Source of the DNA: Aedes albopictus
Lineage: Eukaryota > Arthropoda > Insecta > Diptera > Culicidae
DNA length: 64,000 nucleotides
Direction: 5' to 3'
Assembly: GCF_035046485.1 (NCBI RefSeq)
Contig: NC_085137.1
Span: 15,901,346 to 15,965,345, forward strand
Shown here: piece after piece, positions 1 to 10,786 of the stretch
Position numbering within the stretch: position 1 is the first letter of the stretch
Layout of the letters: each line of letters starts with the position of its first letter
The notes under the pieces: generated by a model
Seen by the model: only the letters and a program-made list of their open reading frames with translations
The model's database searches: none
What the model was told of the DNA's origin: nothing
Translations under genes and position numbers: made by a program

Positions 1-389
1 CATCTGGAATTGCAAAAAGAAAATATGGAGAAAATACCACGGGAACTCCTGGCAAGGCTCATATTTATTTTACGTAAAAGTTTCACTTCCTGACCCATTG
101 TGGGGTGCCTTGTTCAGTAGGCCCGTTGAATCCGATCCAATTTGGTCTGATTTGAATCGCAAATTCGATGGGGTATTTAACTAGAGGATGGCCGTCAAGA
201 GAAGTCAATCCAATTGTAAGAATGTTTGATCCTTATTGTTTCGCTAAACTTTCCTTCTTTTCCCCCCTATGTCGATGATTTCCGATTTGTGTAATTTGTT
301 TGACATCCGACTAGTTGGGACCGTAAATCCTCCAACGACCTGTAGTATAGTAGTAGTTGTTAACAACAACAACAGAGAAAGCTTCTTAC
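1..389 (-). other. Start of the intron downstream of the Bruno/CELF exon
   Basis: On the minus strand this stretch begins with the donor GTAAGAAGC directly after the exon end at 390, so it is the 5' part of the following intron, which runs off the left edge. I see no second exon, no RNA gene and no recognisable mobile element in it. The rest of RRM2 and the C-terminal RRM3 should therefore lie outside the window. Confidence 0.75.
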
Positions 390-568
390 CTTAATCGCTC
401 CGATCGCCGCCTGTTTGGTGGCGAACGTGACGAACGCACAGCCTTTGCTCTGTCCGGACGGATCCCGTAGCACCGTACACTCCTCGATCGCGCCATGGCC
501 GGAGAACAGATGCCTCACATCGTTCTCGTTGTACTTTTTACTCAGCATACCCACGAACAGCTTCCGTT
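390..568 (-). CDS. Bruno/CELF-family RNA-binding protein, internal exon (first two thirds of RRM2)
   Basis: This is a 179-nt internal exon. Seen: the acceptor is TTTTTTCTCCCTCTAG|AA and the donor is ATTAAG|GTAAGAAGC. The exon enters in phase 1 (a split Glu codon) and leaves at a codon boundary after 59 full codons. Residues 3-8 are the RNP2 motif LFVGML and residues 41-48 are the RNP1 motif KGCAFVTF; between them are [10 protein letters not shown] and IEECTVLRD, hallmarks of RRM2 in Bruno and CELF1/2-type proteins. Known: these proteins bind U- and GU-rich RNA in nucleus and cytoplasm and control splicing, translation and decay. The rest of RRM2 must be on the next exon, beyond the left edge. 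The SKK...NEND segment fits the CELF1/2-like branch (Drosophila aret/bru-1 or bru-2) better than the CELF3-6/bru-3 branch; I cannot choose the paralogue. An ORF extended past the splice sites would read intron. Confidence 0.92.
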
Positions 569-2719
569 CTAGAGGGAGAAAAAATTGAGAGAAAACAAAC
601 AATTAGTAGGGGAAGAAATTATCGGAATTTTGATCGGATTATGAAAAAGGAAAAAGCATACATTTTCCTAATTGGCAAAAAGCTGATTGCTCTTTTCAAG
701 GTTGCTCTCTCTCTCTTTTGGGAATCTGCATTCAGGGGGGAATGGCATATTTTTGTTCCAAAGCCGATTTTCTGTCGGCAAAAGTTCAAATCCGAAAATA
801 CCTCTCGATATGTTCACTTAAGCTTGTCTTCACTACAGGGAAAGCATACCGATGCATTGTTATGACATTACCTTACATTGTTGAGTAAAAGTTTAGGACT
901 GTCGCTAACATTTTACGTTCCTGTGTTATTATTGGCGATAAAGCCGTATTCATTGCTTTGCATAAACATTCTAAGCATATATTTTTCTTAAAGTAAATTT
1001 AACACAGAATTGTTTAAGATAATGTACGGGTTATTGCCTGCAAATGTAATTATTACATTTAAGGTTTACAAGTTTAACAAATTGTTTAACCACTCTTATA
1101 ACAATTCCATCCACCCTAATTAGTTTCACCGGAAACTCCTGTTTCGACATTATTACTTCTGTTACTGATTTAAATTTTGCATTGCTATGATAAAGAAATG
1201 GAGAATCTTTACTTCGCACAGATAACGTGGTGTTGTACTGATATAAAGAAAAGGTATGTCAGACTATGGTTTTCCGGCGAAACTATTTAGGCTAGGGTTT
1301 TTCCAGAGAATCGTTGAATGCAAAAACGTCGTGTTATTATATTTCTTGTGAAGCAGAAATGGAATGAGTAGTTGTAGCTGCGAGTAGGGTCTTGATGACT
1401 CTCGTAATTAGAAAAACCTTTACTCGTTTCTGTTATGGCTCTAAACTTTTGCTCTGGAGTGTACAACTAGATGAGCTTCAAAATTGGCAGCATTTTCCAT
1501 ATCAAAATTGTGGAAGTCTTGTATGCCACTCCATGTCATCCAACCAACTACATACAACCTACCGCACAGAACGAATTGTTGTGCAGTGTCCCAACAAACA
1601 ACAAACGAGACGACCCGACCTCAGCAGGAGCAAATGTTCCCATTTTCGTTCCAGCCAGCATATTCCGATTTTCATTAACAACATACACTCCACACACTAC
1701 TGGATCCGAAAGTGGAAGCCCCAGGATTACCATTGTAGAAAACTGCTTCTTCTTCCACCCAGCCCGGCCCAGTCATCCACCACCCACTATGGTTACTACA
1801 TTCTTATTAAGAATCGAAACCCAGGAGCTGTTTGCTTCTGAAATCAGGAAACCCGTCCTGCACACACATGCCCGCACACACAACTCGGCTCTTTCAGAGC
1901 TCGAGGACCGACTTTTACAGTGAAAAGCTTCTAAAGCCCTTGAGAGATCACATTTTTCGTCTCCCTGCGCCGTCGCTTCCCCGATCCCCCTAAATGGTAG
2001 TAGCAAGGAGGCAGGAGTGGGGACATGAAATAAATTTGAGCTCTCGGGCTACGATGCGGTGTGGTGCGGTACGGCAGCAGAGAAGACGAGTGATAACGAA
2101 GCGAAGCTATCCTGGTAATCCGAGAGGACGACGACGACGATACATGCAAGTGCCAGGCACAACGAGCGAGCGGCTGCCACAGTCATACATCGACCGACCA
2201 GGAATCCTTGTAAACACTTGTAGCCACCCGACCCCCTCCAACGATTCTGGTCCTTTTTCTTTCCTCTGATCTGCCGGATGCATCAGCACAGAGCTTCCAT
2301 AACCTAAATGTAATACGCTACCTTTCTGTTACCTTCCCGATTCGGATTTATTATCGGTGGGAGGACTTGAGTGGGATGGAGAAAGGTGGAAGGATATGAG
2401 ATTAGTGCACCAGAGAAAGTCGAGTATTTCTGCCATTGAAGGAGGAGTGCAATTTTGTGAGATCACAGTAAAAAGTAATGGGTTGTGGGGAAACTTTGAA
2501 CCATTTGGTTTCATGGGGTATGCATGAATATGACTTTTCCAATGCGTTGCTTAAGATATCAGATATCAGATGCAGTAGATGATAACGATCAGTAAAATAA
2601 TTCATTTTCACCTAGCGATACAAATACGTTAGTGAGCTTGTTCTATGTTATTATTTAATTGTTGAAATTGAAAAAAATATTCCATATTGGCCACTTATTG
2701 TTACTTTTCCTCCAGTATG
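569..2719. other. Low-copy intron sequence, no gene seen
   Basis: There is AT-rich sequence to about 1540, then a more GC-rich, C-rich stretch (1540-1925) and a GAC/CGA-rich stretch (2030-2200). Overlapping short ORFs in several frames lie in the C-rich part, but none has a recognisable domain or splice context. The compositional islands could be intronic regulatory DNA, which I cannot demonstrate from the sequence. Confidence 0.4.
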
Positions 2720-3180
2720 AATAAATTCCACCAAAGATTTTTCAATGATTCCACGAGGAATTCAGAAATTTATCAACGGAATCCTCGATAGTTTTTTTCT
2801 GTGATTTTTCAAGATATTTTTTAGGGATTCCCCCGAGAGTTCTTGAACCAAGTCCTCCAGGAGTTCATTTAGTGATTCTTGCCGGACTTTCTTCGGTAAT
2901 TCTTCCAGATATTCTTTCAGGGATTCTTCCAGAAGCTCTTTTTTCCTGTATGTTTCTTCATAAGTTAATTCAGGGATTTCTTCAGATGTTCTTCCAAGAG
3001 TTCTATCAAGAATTTCTCTGTAAGTTTTTTCAAGAATTCCGTCAGGGTTTCTTCCAAGAGTTCTTTCATGGGTTTCCTCTATGAGTTGTTTCAGGAATTT
3101 TGCTCGAAGAACCTTCAGGAGTTCCTCCAGGAGCTCATTCAGAGGTTTTTCCAAAAGCTTATTCATGGATTTCCCTAGAA
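2720..3180 (-). repeat. Degenerate GAATTCCTGGA-type repeat tract (reads on the minus strand)
   Basis: The plus strand is a run of variants of TTCTTCCAGGAGTTC and ATTTCTTCAG, the complement of the purine-richer tracts found elsewhere in the window. There is no exact unit; words of about 12 and 24 nt recur with many substitutions. It generates long open frames on both strands (Glu/Leu/Lys-rich on minus, Phe/Gln/Glu-rich on plus) that are by-products of the repeat and not genes. Confidence 0.7.
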
Positions 3181-3879
3181 TCTGCTAGAACATTCATTAT
3201 TGGTGTCTGTTACCATAGCACCAACATTTTTCTTTGGCTCTTATACAAACTGAAGCAGTCTTCAGACAGCCGGCAATTGTCTGACCTCGTATTAGCAACA
3301 ACTTAGTAATGGGAATGGATGGTTAATGGGACATATATAGCTGTCACGGTGATTTGAGTGTTATTAGTTGAATAAAGCCCATTTCTTAGTTGCTATTTAA
3401 GGTCCCGACCAAAAGAAGTAAATGTGACAACATTTACTGTTTATTGTTCTTCGCGTTGCCATGAATAGTATCCATCAGCATAAGATTAAACAACCAACCG
3501 AACAGAATGCATCCGGTTCTCTACACAGTCAAATTACTCCACAAATAGCGCGACCTCTTTTCAAAATAGTCTCAACTACGACGGAGGAATGAGATAAAAA
3601 GGAAGAACTTGAATGGTGCTTCAAACCTCATCGTCGTCGTTGTCGAGCCGAAGCCACCAAAGCAGCAGCGAGGGAAATGAAATCTTGCAAGAGGAGCTGC
3701 TGTTGCCTGCTGTTGCTGACTGGCGGCTGCAACGACCACAGAAAATGAAACTTAACTTGCACTCACATGTAGGTAGATGGATGCAATTTTCACGAGAAGG
3801 TTAGGACTTTTACCGCTTTCCTTTGGGTTGATCCAGGGGCAGTACTTAGGGGTTTATAAGCACCACGGTTTACATAATT
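3181..3879. other. Low-copy intron sequence
   Basis: This is unclassified AT-rich sequence with a short trinucleotide-rich patch (CGTCGTCGTTGTCG and CAGCAGCG, about 3640-3725). Nothing coding or mobile was recognised. Confidence 0.35.
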
Positions 3880-4640
3880 CATTTCTGTTTTCTGTTGTCT
3901 GTATAACATCTTTTATGCCTTCTTTTTGAATTATAATCAAATAACATATTATCTTTTGGTTTTCTAATCCTTTTCGTATTTTTGTTATCCTACTTTTCTG
4001 TCCATTATATAATTTTTTTTGGTGTTCCAACCATTTTTTTGCGTTTTTTAAAATTTTGTATCACTTGTCTTACATCTTACTTTCCCACTTCTTTATCGTT
4101 TTTCTTACCTTTCTCTGTCATTTAATTATTCTATCTTTCAATCATGCTTAGATGGTTTAGTTGGTTAAAGCGCCGGACTAGCGATACGGAGTCGCAGGTT
4201 CGAATCCTGCCAAAACAAGTGGTACTCTTTTCACATTTTTTAATCATTGCACTTTCCACTTCTAACATCTTATTGTCTTCTTTTCTTATTTTTATTTCTT
4301 TATTATTATTTCTTACAATTTGATTCCTATATTTCTTTCATCCTACCTACTATCTCAATACCTTCGTCAATTTATATGCTTCAATCGTCCTATCTATCTT
4401 TTCTCTGTCCTCCCCTCTCATTTTTCGCTATGTTCTTCATGTTTCAAATTTCTTTATTTTCTTCTCAATTTGCCTATCTTACCATATTTTGTTTCTGACT
4501 ACCTCAGTCTCTTCCTTACATAATATCCTCCAACCACTATCCTGCTATCTTTCTATCTTTCAGTCATTCCATTTACCTGCTTCCTTTTTTCCTTTTTGTC
4601 TTATTCCAAAAATTACATGTTTGATCATTTTTTTTATCTG
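3880..4640 (+). repeat. Degenerate pyrimidine-rich tract (TTTCTATCTTCCTA-type)
   Basis: The plus strand is strongly T/C-biased, with recurring degenerate words such as TCTTATTTTT, CTATCTTTC and TTCCTAC. The same type of tract occurs at 15080-15562 and 15976-16560. It contains a tRNA-like sequence at 4146-4219. The open frames inside are Phe/Leu/Ser/Tyr-rich and look like composition artefacts. Confidence 0.65.
4146..4219 (+). repeat. tRNA-like sequence (pseudogene or SINE head)
   Basis: An A-box-like segment (TTTAGTTGGTTAAAGCGCC) and a perfect B box (GGTTCGAATCC) sit at tRNA spacing, and the T stem GCAGG/CCTGC pairs fully. The acceptor stem does not pair well with the 3' CAAAACA, and the anticodon stem CCGGA/TACGG has a mismatch. 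A related copy with a better acceptor stem lies at 45606-45685 on minus. I read it as a decayed tRNA-derived repeat and give no amino-acid identity. Confidence 0.6.
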
Positions 4641-4644
4641 TATA

Positions 4645-4728
4645 CTAGCTGTCCCGGTAAACGTCGTGCTGCCTACTGTGTTTTTTGACAGACAGACAGA
4701 CAGACAGAAATAATGTTTATACATGTAT
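4645..4728 (+). mobile_element. Short element with ACTAGCTGTCCCGG end and GACA microsatellite
   Basis: The segment starts ATACTAGCTGTCCCGGTAAA, carries (GACA)n at about 4687-4709 and ends near a TGTATAGAT motif. I recall this ACTAGCTG...GTATAGAT arrangement from short repeats in many arthropod genomes; no search was done. Boundaries are approximate and no TSD was identified. A partial ATACTAGCTGTTC match occurs at 63638. Confidence 0.45.
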
Positions 4729-5046
4729 AGATTTTAACGTCTGTTTTTCTATTTCCCTTACTTTATTAAATTTTAGTTTTCAGGAAAAATACGTTGGAAG
4801 GGTACTATCAGCAGGTTTGTTTTCTTCGTCATAAGGGTCAAATTGTCTGAAACTTGGTCATATAATTCAACCTGGTTGGGAGAGATTTTTTATCATTTTA
4901 GGGTTTAACAGATACCACAACTGCCGAAAATACATAATTTCTTTTATATTAGTTTTTTCTTCATGTTATCATGGTCTCGGGATTAAAGTAAGAAAGAAAT
5001 GTATGTTTTTTTTTAGTTTTTGAGATGATTTTTTGAAAGCCATATA

Positions 5047-5688
5047 CAGGTGATCTTTGATATAACGTACCTACCCTCGATATAGCGAATTCGATATAAC
5101 GAACATTTTGGTTAGATAAAACGTACAGCATTAGAATTTTTGATTTTTTTTCCAGGAATAACCCTCAGATAAATTACGAAATCACTCAAATCAATGTATT
5201 ATTGCAGCATTAGCCTTGTTACCCAGAATTAACGCAATTTGGGGAAAAAATTAGTGTACGTTATATCGAAGCACAAAAAACGAAATGTCTTTTTCGTGAA
5301 AACTCATGTTTGGTTTTGAATTTCACCAAAATAATTAATTGGGGTTAATTTCACGTCGAATACAACAACACTAGCAAAAAATATTATATTTTTCTCTGCT
5401 TCGATATAACGTACACTTTGATACAACGTTAAGAGAATTTTTTTTTTGATCGTTATATCGAAGAGTAGGGAATCGCGCCACTTGGGCGGTGGCTTCTATA
5501 TTCGTCTGTTTTCCACTATAACTCAGTCAAATTTGAACCAATTGACACAACTTTTGGAATGTGGTGAGATAGGTATAGTATCTACTCGTGTGCAACATTT
5601 CAGGTCAATTGGTTCAAAATTGACTGAGTTATAGTGGAAAACAGGCGAATATAGAAGCCACCGCCCAAGTGGCGCGATACCCTACCTG
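5047..5688. mobile_element. TA-flanked TIR element, 'TATAACGTAC' family, copy 1
   Basis: The element runs from CAGGTGATCTTTGATATAAC to CCTG and is flanked by TA on both sides (5045-5046 and 5689-5690). Its interior repeats the word TCGATATAACGTAC in both orientations, likely subterminal binding repeats. The right TIR was split by the insertion at 5468-5682. The second copy (24919-25367) is intact. TA target sites and CAG ends fit the Tc1/mariner/pogo group; no transposase is encoded. Confidence 0.8.
5468..5682. mobile_element. 215-bp foldback element nested in a TIR element, TA target
   Basis: The left end is GGGAATCGCGCCACTTGGGC and the right end is its near complement (GCCCAAGTGGCGCGATACCC), with arms continuing for about 65 bp. 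TA duplicates flank it at 5466-5467 and 5683-5684. The host sequence GAG-TA-CCTG is restored if the insert and one TA are removed, matching the uninterrupted end of copy 2 at 25367. Related elements lie at 6806, 36689 and 60573. Confidence 0.85.
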
Positions 5689-5694
5689 TAACAC

Positions 5695-6050
5695 TAAACA
5701 CTAAGATGGGCTCGGCAAACGCCAGTACCGCCGTGGCTCAGCAAATATTCATTCTGAATCGCGGTGAAAAGTGATGTTTGTTAGCTCAATTTCGGCAAAA
5801 CATTTGCTGAACCTCAGCAAACGAGCAACACCGACTTCGGTAATATTTCTACGAAAATGTATTTTTTCAAGTATTTTACCGAAAAAAACGAAAAATTTAA
5901 CAACTTTAACCGAATTTGTTAAGAATTTGACAGATAAACAGATGAACATTTTACCGAAATTTGGAATTTATTTACAGAATTTCGGTTAAAATGCATTACC
6001 AAATGCTCATCATTTGAAATTTCGGTAAAAATTACCGAACGCGACTAGCT
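5695..6050. repeat. Repeat with internal ACCGAAATTT / AAATTTCGGTAA words
   Basis: Inverted and direct copies of TTTACCGAAATTT occur between 5790 and 6045, beginning with GGCTCGGCAAACG and ending near GTAAAAATTACCGAACGCG. This resembles a small foldback element, but I could not fix the ends or a TSD. Two short opposite-strand ORFs here are artefacts of the inverted words. Confidence 0.4.
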
Positions 6051-6443
6051 TTGTAGCTACTCTAAAATTGTCTTATATTATGAACCGTCATAAACCTATT
6101 CGTTGTATTGCAATTTTGAGTGATACCTTGTGATTTTTGTATTCGTAGTTTTCAAAAGGGAAGGATTGAAAAATATAATCAAGTTTATAAAGTTGTCTAG
6201 GTTGGAAAAATGACTTTATTTTCAAAAACTCGCATCTTCTGAAAAAATGAAAAAAAATAATCGATGAACTACAAACCCACCTAGTATCAAGACAATCGGA
6301 GACACACTAAGCTGAGTGTACCAGTTATAGTCATAGTGGCTCCCGATTTGGCCATAGTGTTTGATTATTCAAAATTTTGCGTAATTTCAAGAATTTACAT
6401 GACAAGATACAACTAAATTCTTACTACTAAAACAATCATAATA

Positions 6444-6689
6444 GTAAGTAAAAAGAAAATCGCGTTAAGTACTGTTCCTTTGAATTCCACTAAGAATTTG
6501 CATCCTTTGACAGATACGTATTTCGACCTCAACTGTAAGGTCGTCTTCAGTGTCTTGTACTTGACTTGACTCGCACAAGACACTGAAGACGACCTTACAG
6601 TTGAGGTCGAAATACGTATCTGTCAAAGGATGCAAATTCTTAGTGGAATTCAAAGAAACAGTACTTAACGCGATTTTCTTTTTACTTAC
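6444..6689. repeat. Near-perfect 115-bp inverted repeat (hairpin)
   Basis: The left arm is 6444-6558, the loop 6559-6574 and the right arm 6575-6689. By eye the two 115-nt arms differ at a single position (CTGTTCC against CTGTTTC). The right arm contains CTGAAGACGACC...GGTCGAAA, a small hairpin motif that recurs at 38991, 49249 and 42155. The reported ORF on the minus strand lies within the palindrome and is not a gene. Confidence 0.9.
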
Positions 6690-6805
6690 AGATATTCCCC
6701 TAACAAGCCCAGGTTAATCATCATAATCATAATAGGTCAAAGCTTCAAAACTTTTTAAAATTTCCAGCTGACGACACTGCCGAGCTGTAAATAAAAATCT
6801 GAATA

Positions 6806-7019
6806 GGGTAGCGAACCACTTGGGCAGCAGCTGGTATTTTGGGCACTCTTCGCTATAACTCCGTCAATTCCAAACCAATTGACTTGAAATTTTGTATACG
6901 ACTAGATACTATACGTATCTAATCGCGTTCCAAAAATTGTGTCAATTGATTCAGAATTGGCTGAGTAATAGCAGAAAAGTGCCCAAAATAGGATCCCTGC
7001 CGAGATGGTTCTACTTCCC
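6806..7019. mobile_element. 214-bp TA-flanked foldback element, diverged relative of 36689/60573
   Basis: The left end is GGGTAGCGAACCACTTGGGC and the right end reads ...GAGATGGTTCTACTTCCC, with TA at 6804-6805 and 7020-7021. The arms share ATTTTGGGCACT and TATAACTC with the 213-bp elements at 36689 and 60573 but are more diverged. No ORF is expected or seen. Confidence 0.75.
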
Positions 7020-7021
7020 TA

Positions 7022-8216
7022 TGTAATTCACTACAATTTGGATGAACGCAACACATTATCAGCAAGTCTTCTAGATTTATCTTGAGTACTTGTCTTTGTA
7101 AAATTTGGTTCTTCAAAGCTATCTCTGCAACTGGCAACATTGCCTAATGTCAAACATCGATCAACAAGGTTTTGCGATAAGATATCGAGTTTAAATGTCC
7201 ATTTCAGATAATGTATAAGTCAAGTGGCGTCTTTGCCGTCATTACAAGATAGAAAATTTAACTTGATTAATAACAAGGAATTCTTGCAGTAGCTGGCAAC
7301 ACTGGTCATGCAGATTCAAATACAGCTCAATATTTCTGATATGGTGGGAGATAGACAATTCCAATGTTCGACAACGTTATAGTGCACCTCAAGTGCAGTA
7401 CAATGTGTCACGTTGCGACACAAAAGTTATATTATTGCTGGCAACACTGACCCTGCAGATTCAAATAGGGCTCAATTTCTCAGATCAGGTGTGAGATAGG
7501 CAATACTATTCGAAAACAAGCGATTACGGCACCGATTGATTCCGTTCTTTTTATTTTCATGGGTGCTCACTTCTAACAAAAAATACAAAAATAAACAAAA
7601 CAAACAGCGCTTCAATCCTTTGTTTTTCGTAGGATAAAAATGGGAGCCACATGCTTAATAAGGAAACTAATACCCTACTTGAATAAACTTCCTACAAAAT
7701 TTGGTTTTTTGACGTCCTACATCATTTTTTTGTTTGAAGTTTTTCTCAAGTATTTCTTTTTATATTTCAAGGATGTATCCAGAAACTCCACCAAGCCCAA
7801 GATTAACATGCTTCTGGTAAAAAATCGCGGTCATAAAAATTATGACATTAAAATTGTAAACTTCAAGAGTTTTTTTCAATGATTTGCTCGAAGTATTCTA
7901 AATTTTATCTTTTAGTTTTCGGTGGTTATCAAAAATATCTAGTTCATTTTCAACAAAATACTTTCCAACATTACTTCCTGAAAGCCCTACAAAGTTTGTC
8001 GTATTAAACCATAAAAGAATCTACGCAGATTTCGCAGCAAATTGTTAACAAAAAGTATTCCAAAAATGTTCTCATTAGATCTATCAGGGATATTTAATAC
8101 TTTAAATATTACCAAAGTCAGTCAAAAGCATTCAATGGGAAATCATCTAAACTTCCCTTAACGCTGTCTCTGTTAAGAAATTCTCATGAAATTACTAAAG
8201 ATTCTGAGAAAAACTT
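7022..8216. other. AT-rich intron with a degenerate 147-bp duplication
   Basis: Two diverged copies of a segment beginning GCTGGCAACACTG and containing GCAGATTCAAATA, GCTCAAT and GAGATAG..CAAT lie at about 7290-7376 and 7437-7520. The rest is unclassified AT-rich sequence. No gene was recognised; the 80-aa frame near 7640 is Phe/Lys/Asn-rich and has no domain that I know. Confidence 0.4.
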
Positions 8217-8217
8217 A

Positions 8218-8412
8218 CAGTCGAGTGCCATTATCAAAGGATATATATTTGTATCTGGTACTTGATGATTGATAAACAAGTACTAAAATTAAGGATGCAA
8301 ATTAAACTTTGGGACATTTTTATTGAATTAACCACAAATAACCACCAAGTACCATATCGTCAAACTTGATCATTTTGTATGAAATAGGACCGGTGTTTAT
8401 CGTCCGACACTG
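8218..8412. mobile_element. Possible short TA-flanked element
   Basis: TACAGTCGAGTGCCATTATC at the left and GTCCGACACTGTA at the right form imperfect terminal repeats (CAGTCG against CAGTGTCG) flanked by TA. The interior shows no long pairing. This is a weak call based on ends only. Confidence 0.3.
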
Positions 8413-8607
8413 TATTTAGTAAATCTATCTCGAATTTTGCTAAACAATCCCTTGAAGCATTGTTTTGAACTACTGCCGATTTTTCAAGATATTATACAGA
8501 AACTCCAGGAACTTGAACGAACGATTATAAAATATTGTCAGTAATTTCGCCATTTTTTATTAAAAAAAATCTCTTAAAAATATTTTGTTGAAATAAAAAA
8601 AAATTAA

Positions 8608-8722
8608 CCTTCCGTAACTCGCGTGGTTGACTACCTGCGTCAGCACCACACTAATGCTGAGTACAGAAAGCGAGATTTTTTCAACGTGTTGTACAAAATA
8701 CAACAGCGCGATCGCTCGAGGG
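8608..8722. mobile_element. 115-bp element between TTAA sites (piggyBac-type target)
   Basis: TTAA occurs at 8604-8607 and 8723-8726. The ends CCTTCCG and GCTCGAGGG are loosely inverted, and the interior holds ACGTGTTGTAC and a CAACAGCGCGATCG palindromic word. Duplicated TTAA is the signature of piggyBac-type transposition; the short ends make the class tentative. Confidence 0.5.
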
Positions 8723-8726
8723 TTAA

Positions 8727-9369
8727 GTTTGAATGCCAACTATTATAAAAACTTTTTCAGACATAATCCCTGTGGGTTTGTGGAGATTTCTTCAGCTTTT
8801 CCAGAAAACATTTTCATGAACTTCTTCGAAACATCCATTAGAAATAAAGTCAGATAATCCTCTATGGATTTCTCCTAGACTATTATCTAGAAGAATTCTT
8901 TTAATCCTCTAATACTCATTTTTTTTATTTTTCTCTAAATATCATTTTTTTATATGTTTAAATAAATTTAAACATGTTTTGGAAGGTGATTCCAAGATAA
9001 CAGATGTTTATACAAAATTTAACCCAAAACATGTGTAAAGACTGTAAAAAATAAATACGTTGCTCACTTCTTCCATATATACAACGAATTGCTGAAGTAA
9101 TTGCTATCTAACAGGGATTATTTGCAAATGTTCTTTGTACTCAAGCGTTGTGAAAGCGATCGTTGCGCCATCTCTAAATAATTGCCAGTTAGGTTTCCTT
9201 ATTGATATGACTGTTGAAAATGGGTTTACACACATTTCTTATGCAAACATAAACGTCTGTTATCTGTGGTGATTCTTTTCAATTCGAGATTTTGTGATTT
9301 TTGGTTTTTGATTTTTTCTAATTTTTATTTTTGAACATTCCTACACTGTTATATATTTTCTGGAATCCT
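8727..9369. other. AT-rich intron, nothing recognised
   Basis: There are short degenerate TTTCTTCAG-type words around 8785-8900 that resemble a fragment of the dispersed degenerate tract. Otherwise this is featureless AT-rich sequence with no ORF, tRNA or element ends that I can support. Confidence 0.3.
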
Positions 9370-9660
9370 ATTTGGGATACAGATTTTTTAAGACGAAAAC
9401 GAAGACGAGTGTTGTCGGCAGGTTAGTTCTCTTCGTCATGAGAGGTTTTTGTCGGCCAAATTTCATAAAACTTGGTCTGATTCACCTTGGTTGGGAAGGA
9501 TCCGAGGCCAACTCTGAATTTAATAGCTTAATAGCTTTAAAAAAAACCCTCATGACAGAAGGAACAAAACTGCCAAAAATTCACAATTTTACAAATCCTA
9601 TTTTTATTTTTACTTTTTCTTGGAAACTTTTATTTTCCGTTCTACTTCAAGGAAAATAAT
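9370..9660 (+). repeat. Old interspersed repeat fragment
   Basis: The segment with CAGGTTAGTTCTCTTCGTCA, followed by AACTTGGTCTGATTCA and CCTTGGTTGGGA, parallels 4800-4890 (CAGGTTTGTTTTCTTCGTCA, AACTTGGTCATATAATTCA, CCTGGTTGGGA). The open frame of 95 codons here is probably incidental, because the paralogous region is not open. Confidence 0.45.
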
Positions 9661-9762
9661 TTTAGAGTGTACTCAACTCCCCTAAACTTTTTTACTATAA
9701 TAGGAAAATTGTAAAAAAAATATGGTAATGTTTGCGATTCAATACAAAAAAATTACATCTAG

Positions 9763-10786
9763 AAGGTGGCCCAAGGGGCCTGCAACTCTAAACTTTCCCT
9801 AAACTTTACTAATAGTATAGCATTAGTATTTGTAGTATTTTCAGTATTTCGCAATCAAAGCAACGTTGCCAACGACGGTTGTCAAGCGGGTCAAGCGAAG
9901 TTATTTTGTTGTTTGTTTCAGTTCAGTTTCTTTTGCGGGTAGAAAACAAAATACTTGATAGAACGTTATTGGTTTGCCTTAATTTCAAACTAGGATTGGA
10001 AATTGCGCGTAAGTTGCAGTTTTGCGATATGATTGATTACAGTTTCCTTAATTTGCGCCTTACGTTTCAGGTAAAAGGACGACAGAAAAGCCTCGATCTT
10101 GACGGATAGTTGAATGAATTGGATTGAACCAGGGATTGGACAAATATGTCTTATATAATTGCCACCTGCTTGCGGTTTACCTATGCGCGCAGCTAGAGTC
10201 CCCCATCCCCTGCTCTAATGTCGTGTGCGCTTGTTGCAAATGATGCCAGCGCGCACGACGTTGGAGCTTCCCTTCCACTACGAAGTCTGCGCACTGACGT
10301 TACGCGTAACCGCGTACGACTTTCAAGCAGTGAAGAGGCCGGGAGGGCGCATTGGTTTACCCTTGACTGCCGACAGGACTAAGACCATAATGGAGGAAGT
10401 ATTCGGACTGTTCGAGGGACGATTCTACTTCCTCAATTAAACGAGCTTTAAAAGTGTAGCCAAGTATTTAAAAATACCGGTTTGTAATATGAAAATGAAT
10501 AAAGTAGAATTAAACACTTCACAGACGATAGTGTACTCCTCTCAATACTACTCCAAAAACTTCCACCAGAAAACGTAAATGGCATACTCCAAAATGTAAT
10601 CTGGAACTGCAACACGAGTTTCTATGCAAACAAGTGACATTTTATCGACAAGAGTAACGCTTTTCTCGCACAGCATCAAAGCAACCGGCCTGCTGTGCTC
10701 AACATATTTCCTTAGTATTCCTAGTATTTCCTAGTATTTTCGATTACTATTAAGAGTTTAGAGTTGCATACCCTTTGAGGTGGCCT
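9763..10786. mobile_element. About 1.0-kb TIR element with a GC-rich core
   Basis: The left side reads GGTGGCCCAAGGGGCCTGCA then ACTCTAAACTTT. The right side is roughly its complement (AAGAGTTTAGAGTTGCATAC, CCTTTGAGGTGGCC). Both subterminal regions contain repeated TAGTATTT/AGTATTTC words. The core (10030-10440) is clearly more GC-rich than its surroundings and holds a 71-codon open frame starting MRLLQMMPARTT. I do not recognise the product; a captured host fragment is possible. No TSD was fixed. Confidence 0.5.

Larger units (their letters stand above)
4770..6300 (+). repeat. Old interspersed repeat, interrupted by insertions
   Basis: The outer parts (about 4770-5044 and 6060-6300) resemble repeats at 9370-9660, 18790-19330 and 63190-64000. 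Shared pieces include AAAAATACGTT, CTTCGTCAT.AG.GG, AACTTGGTC and TTTTTGTATTCGTAGTTTTC-like words. The TIR element 5047-5688 lies inside. No coding potential was recognised and family membership is unknown. Confidence 0.4.

Noticed and set aside
1392..1923. Two overlapping plus-strand frames of about 150 codons
   Set aside because: They overlap in different registers in C-rich sequence, show no domain, and are opposite to the host gene.
4146..4219. Functional tRNA gene (Ala-like AGC in loop)
   Set aside because: The acceptor stem does not pair and the anticodon stem is defective; the related copy at 45606 has an aberrant anticodon arm too.
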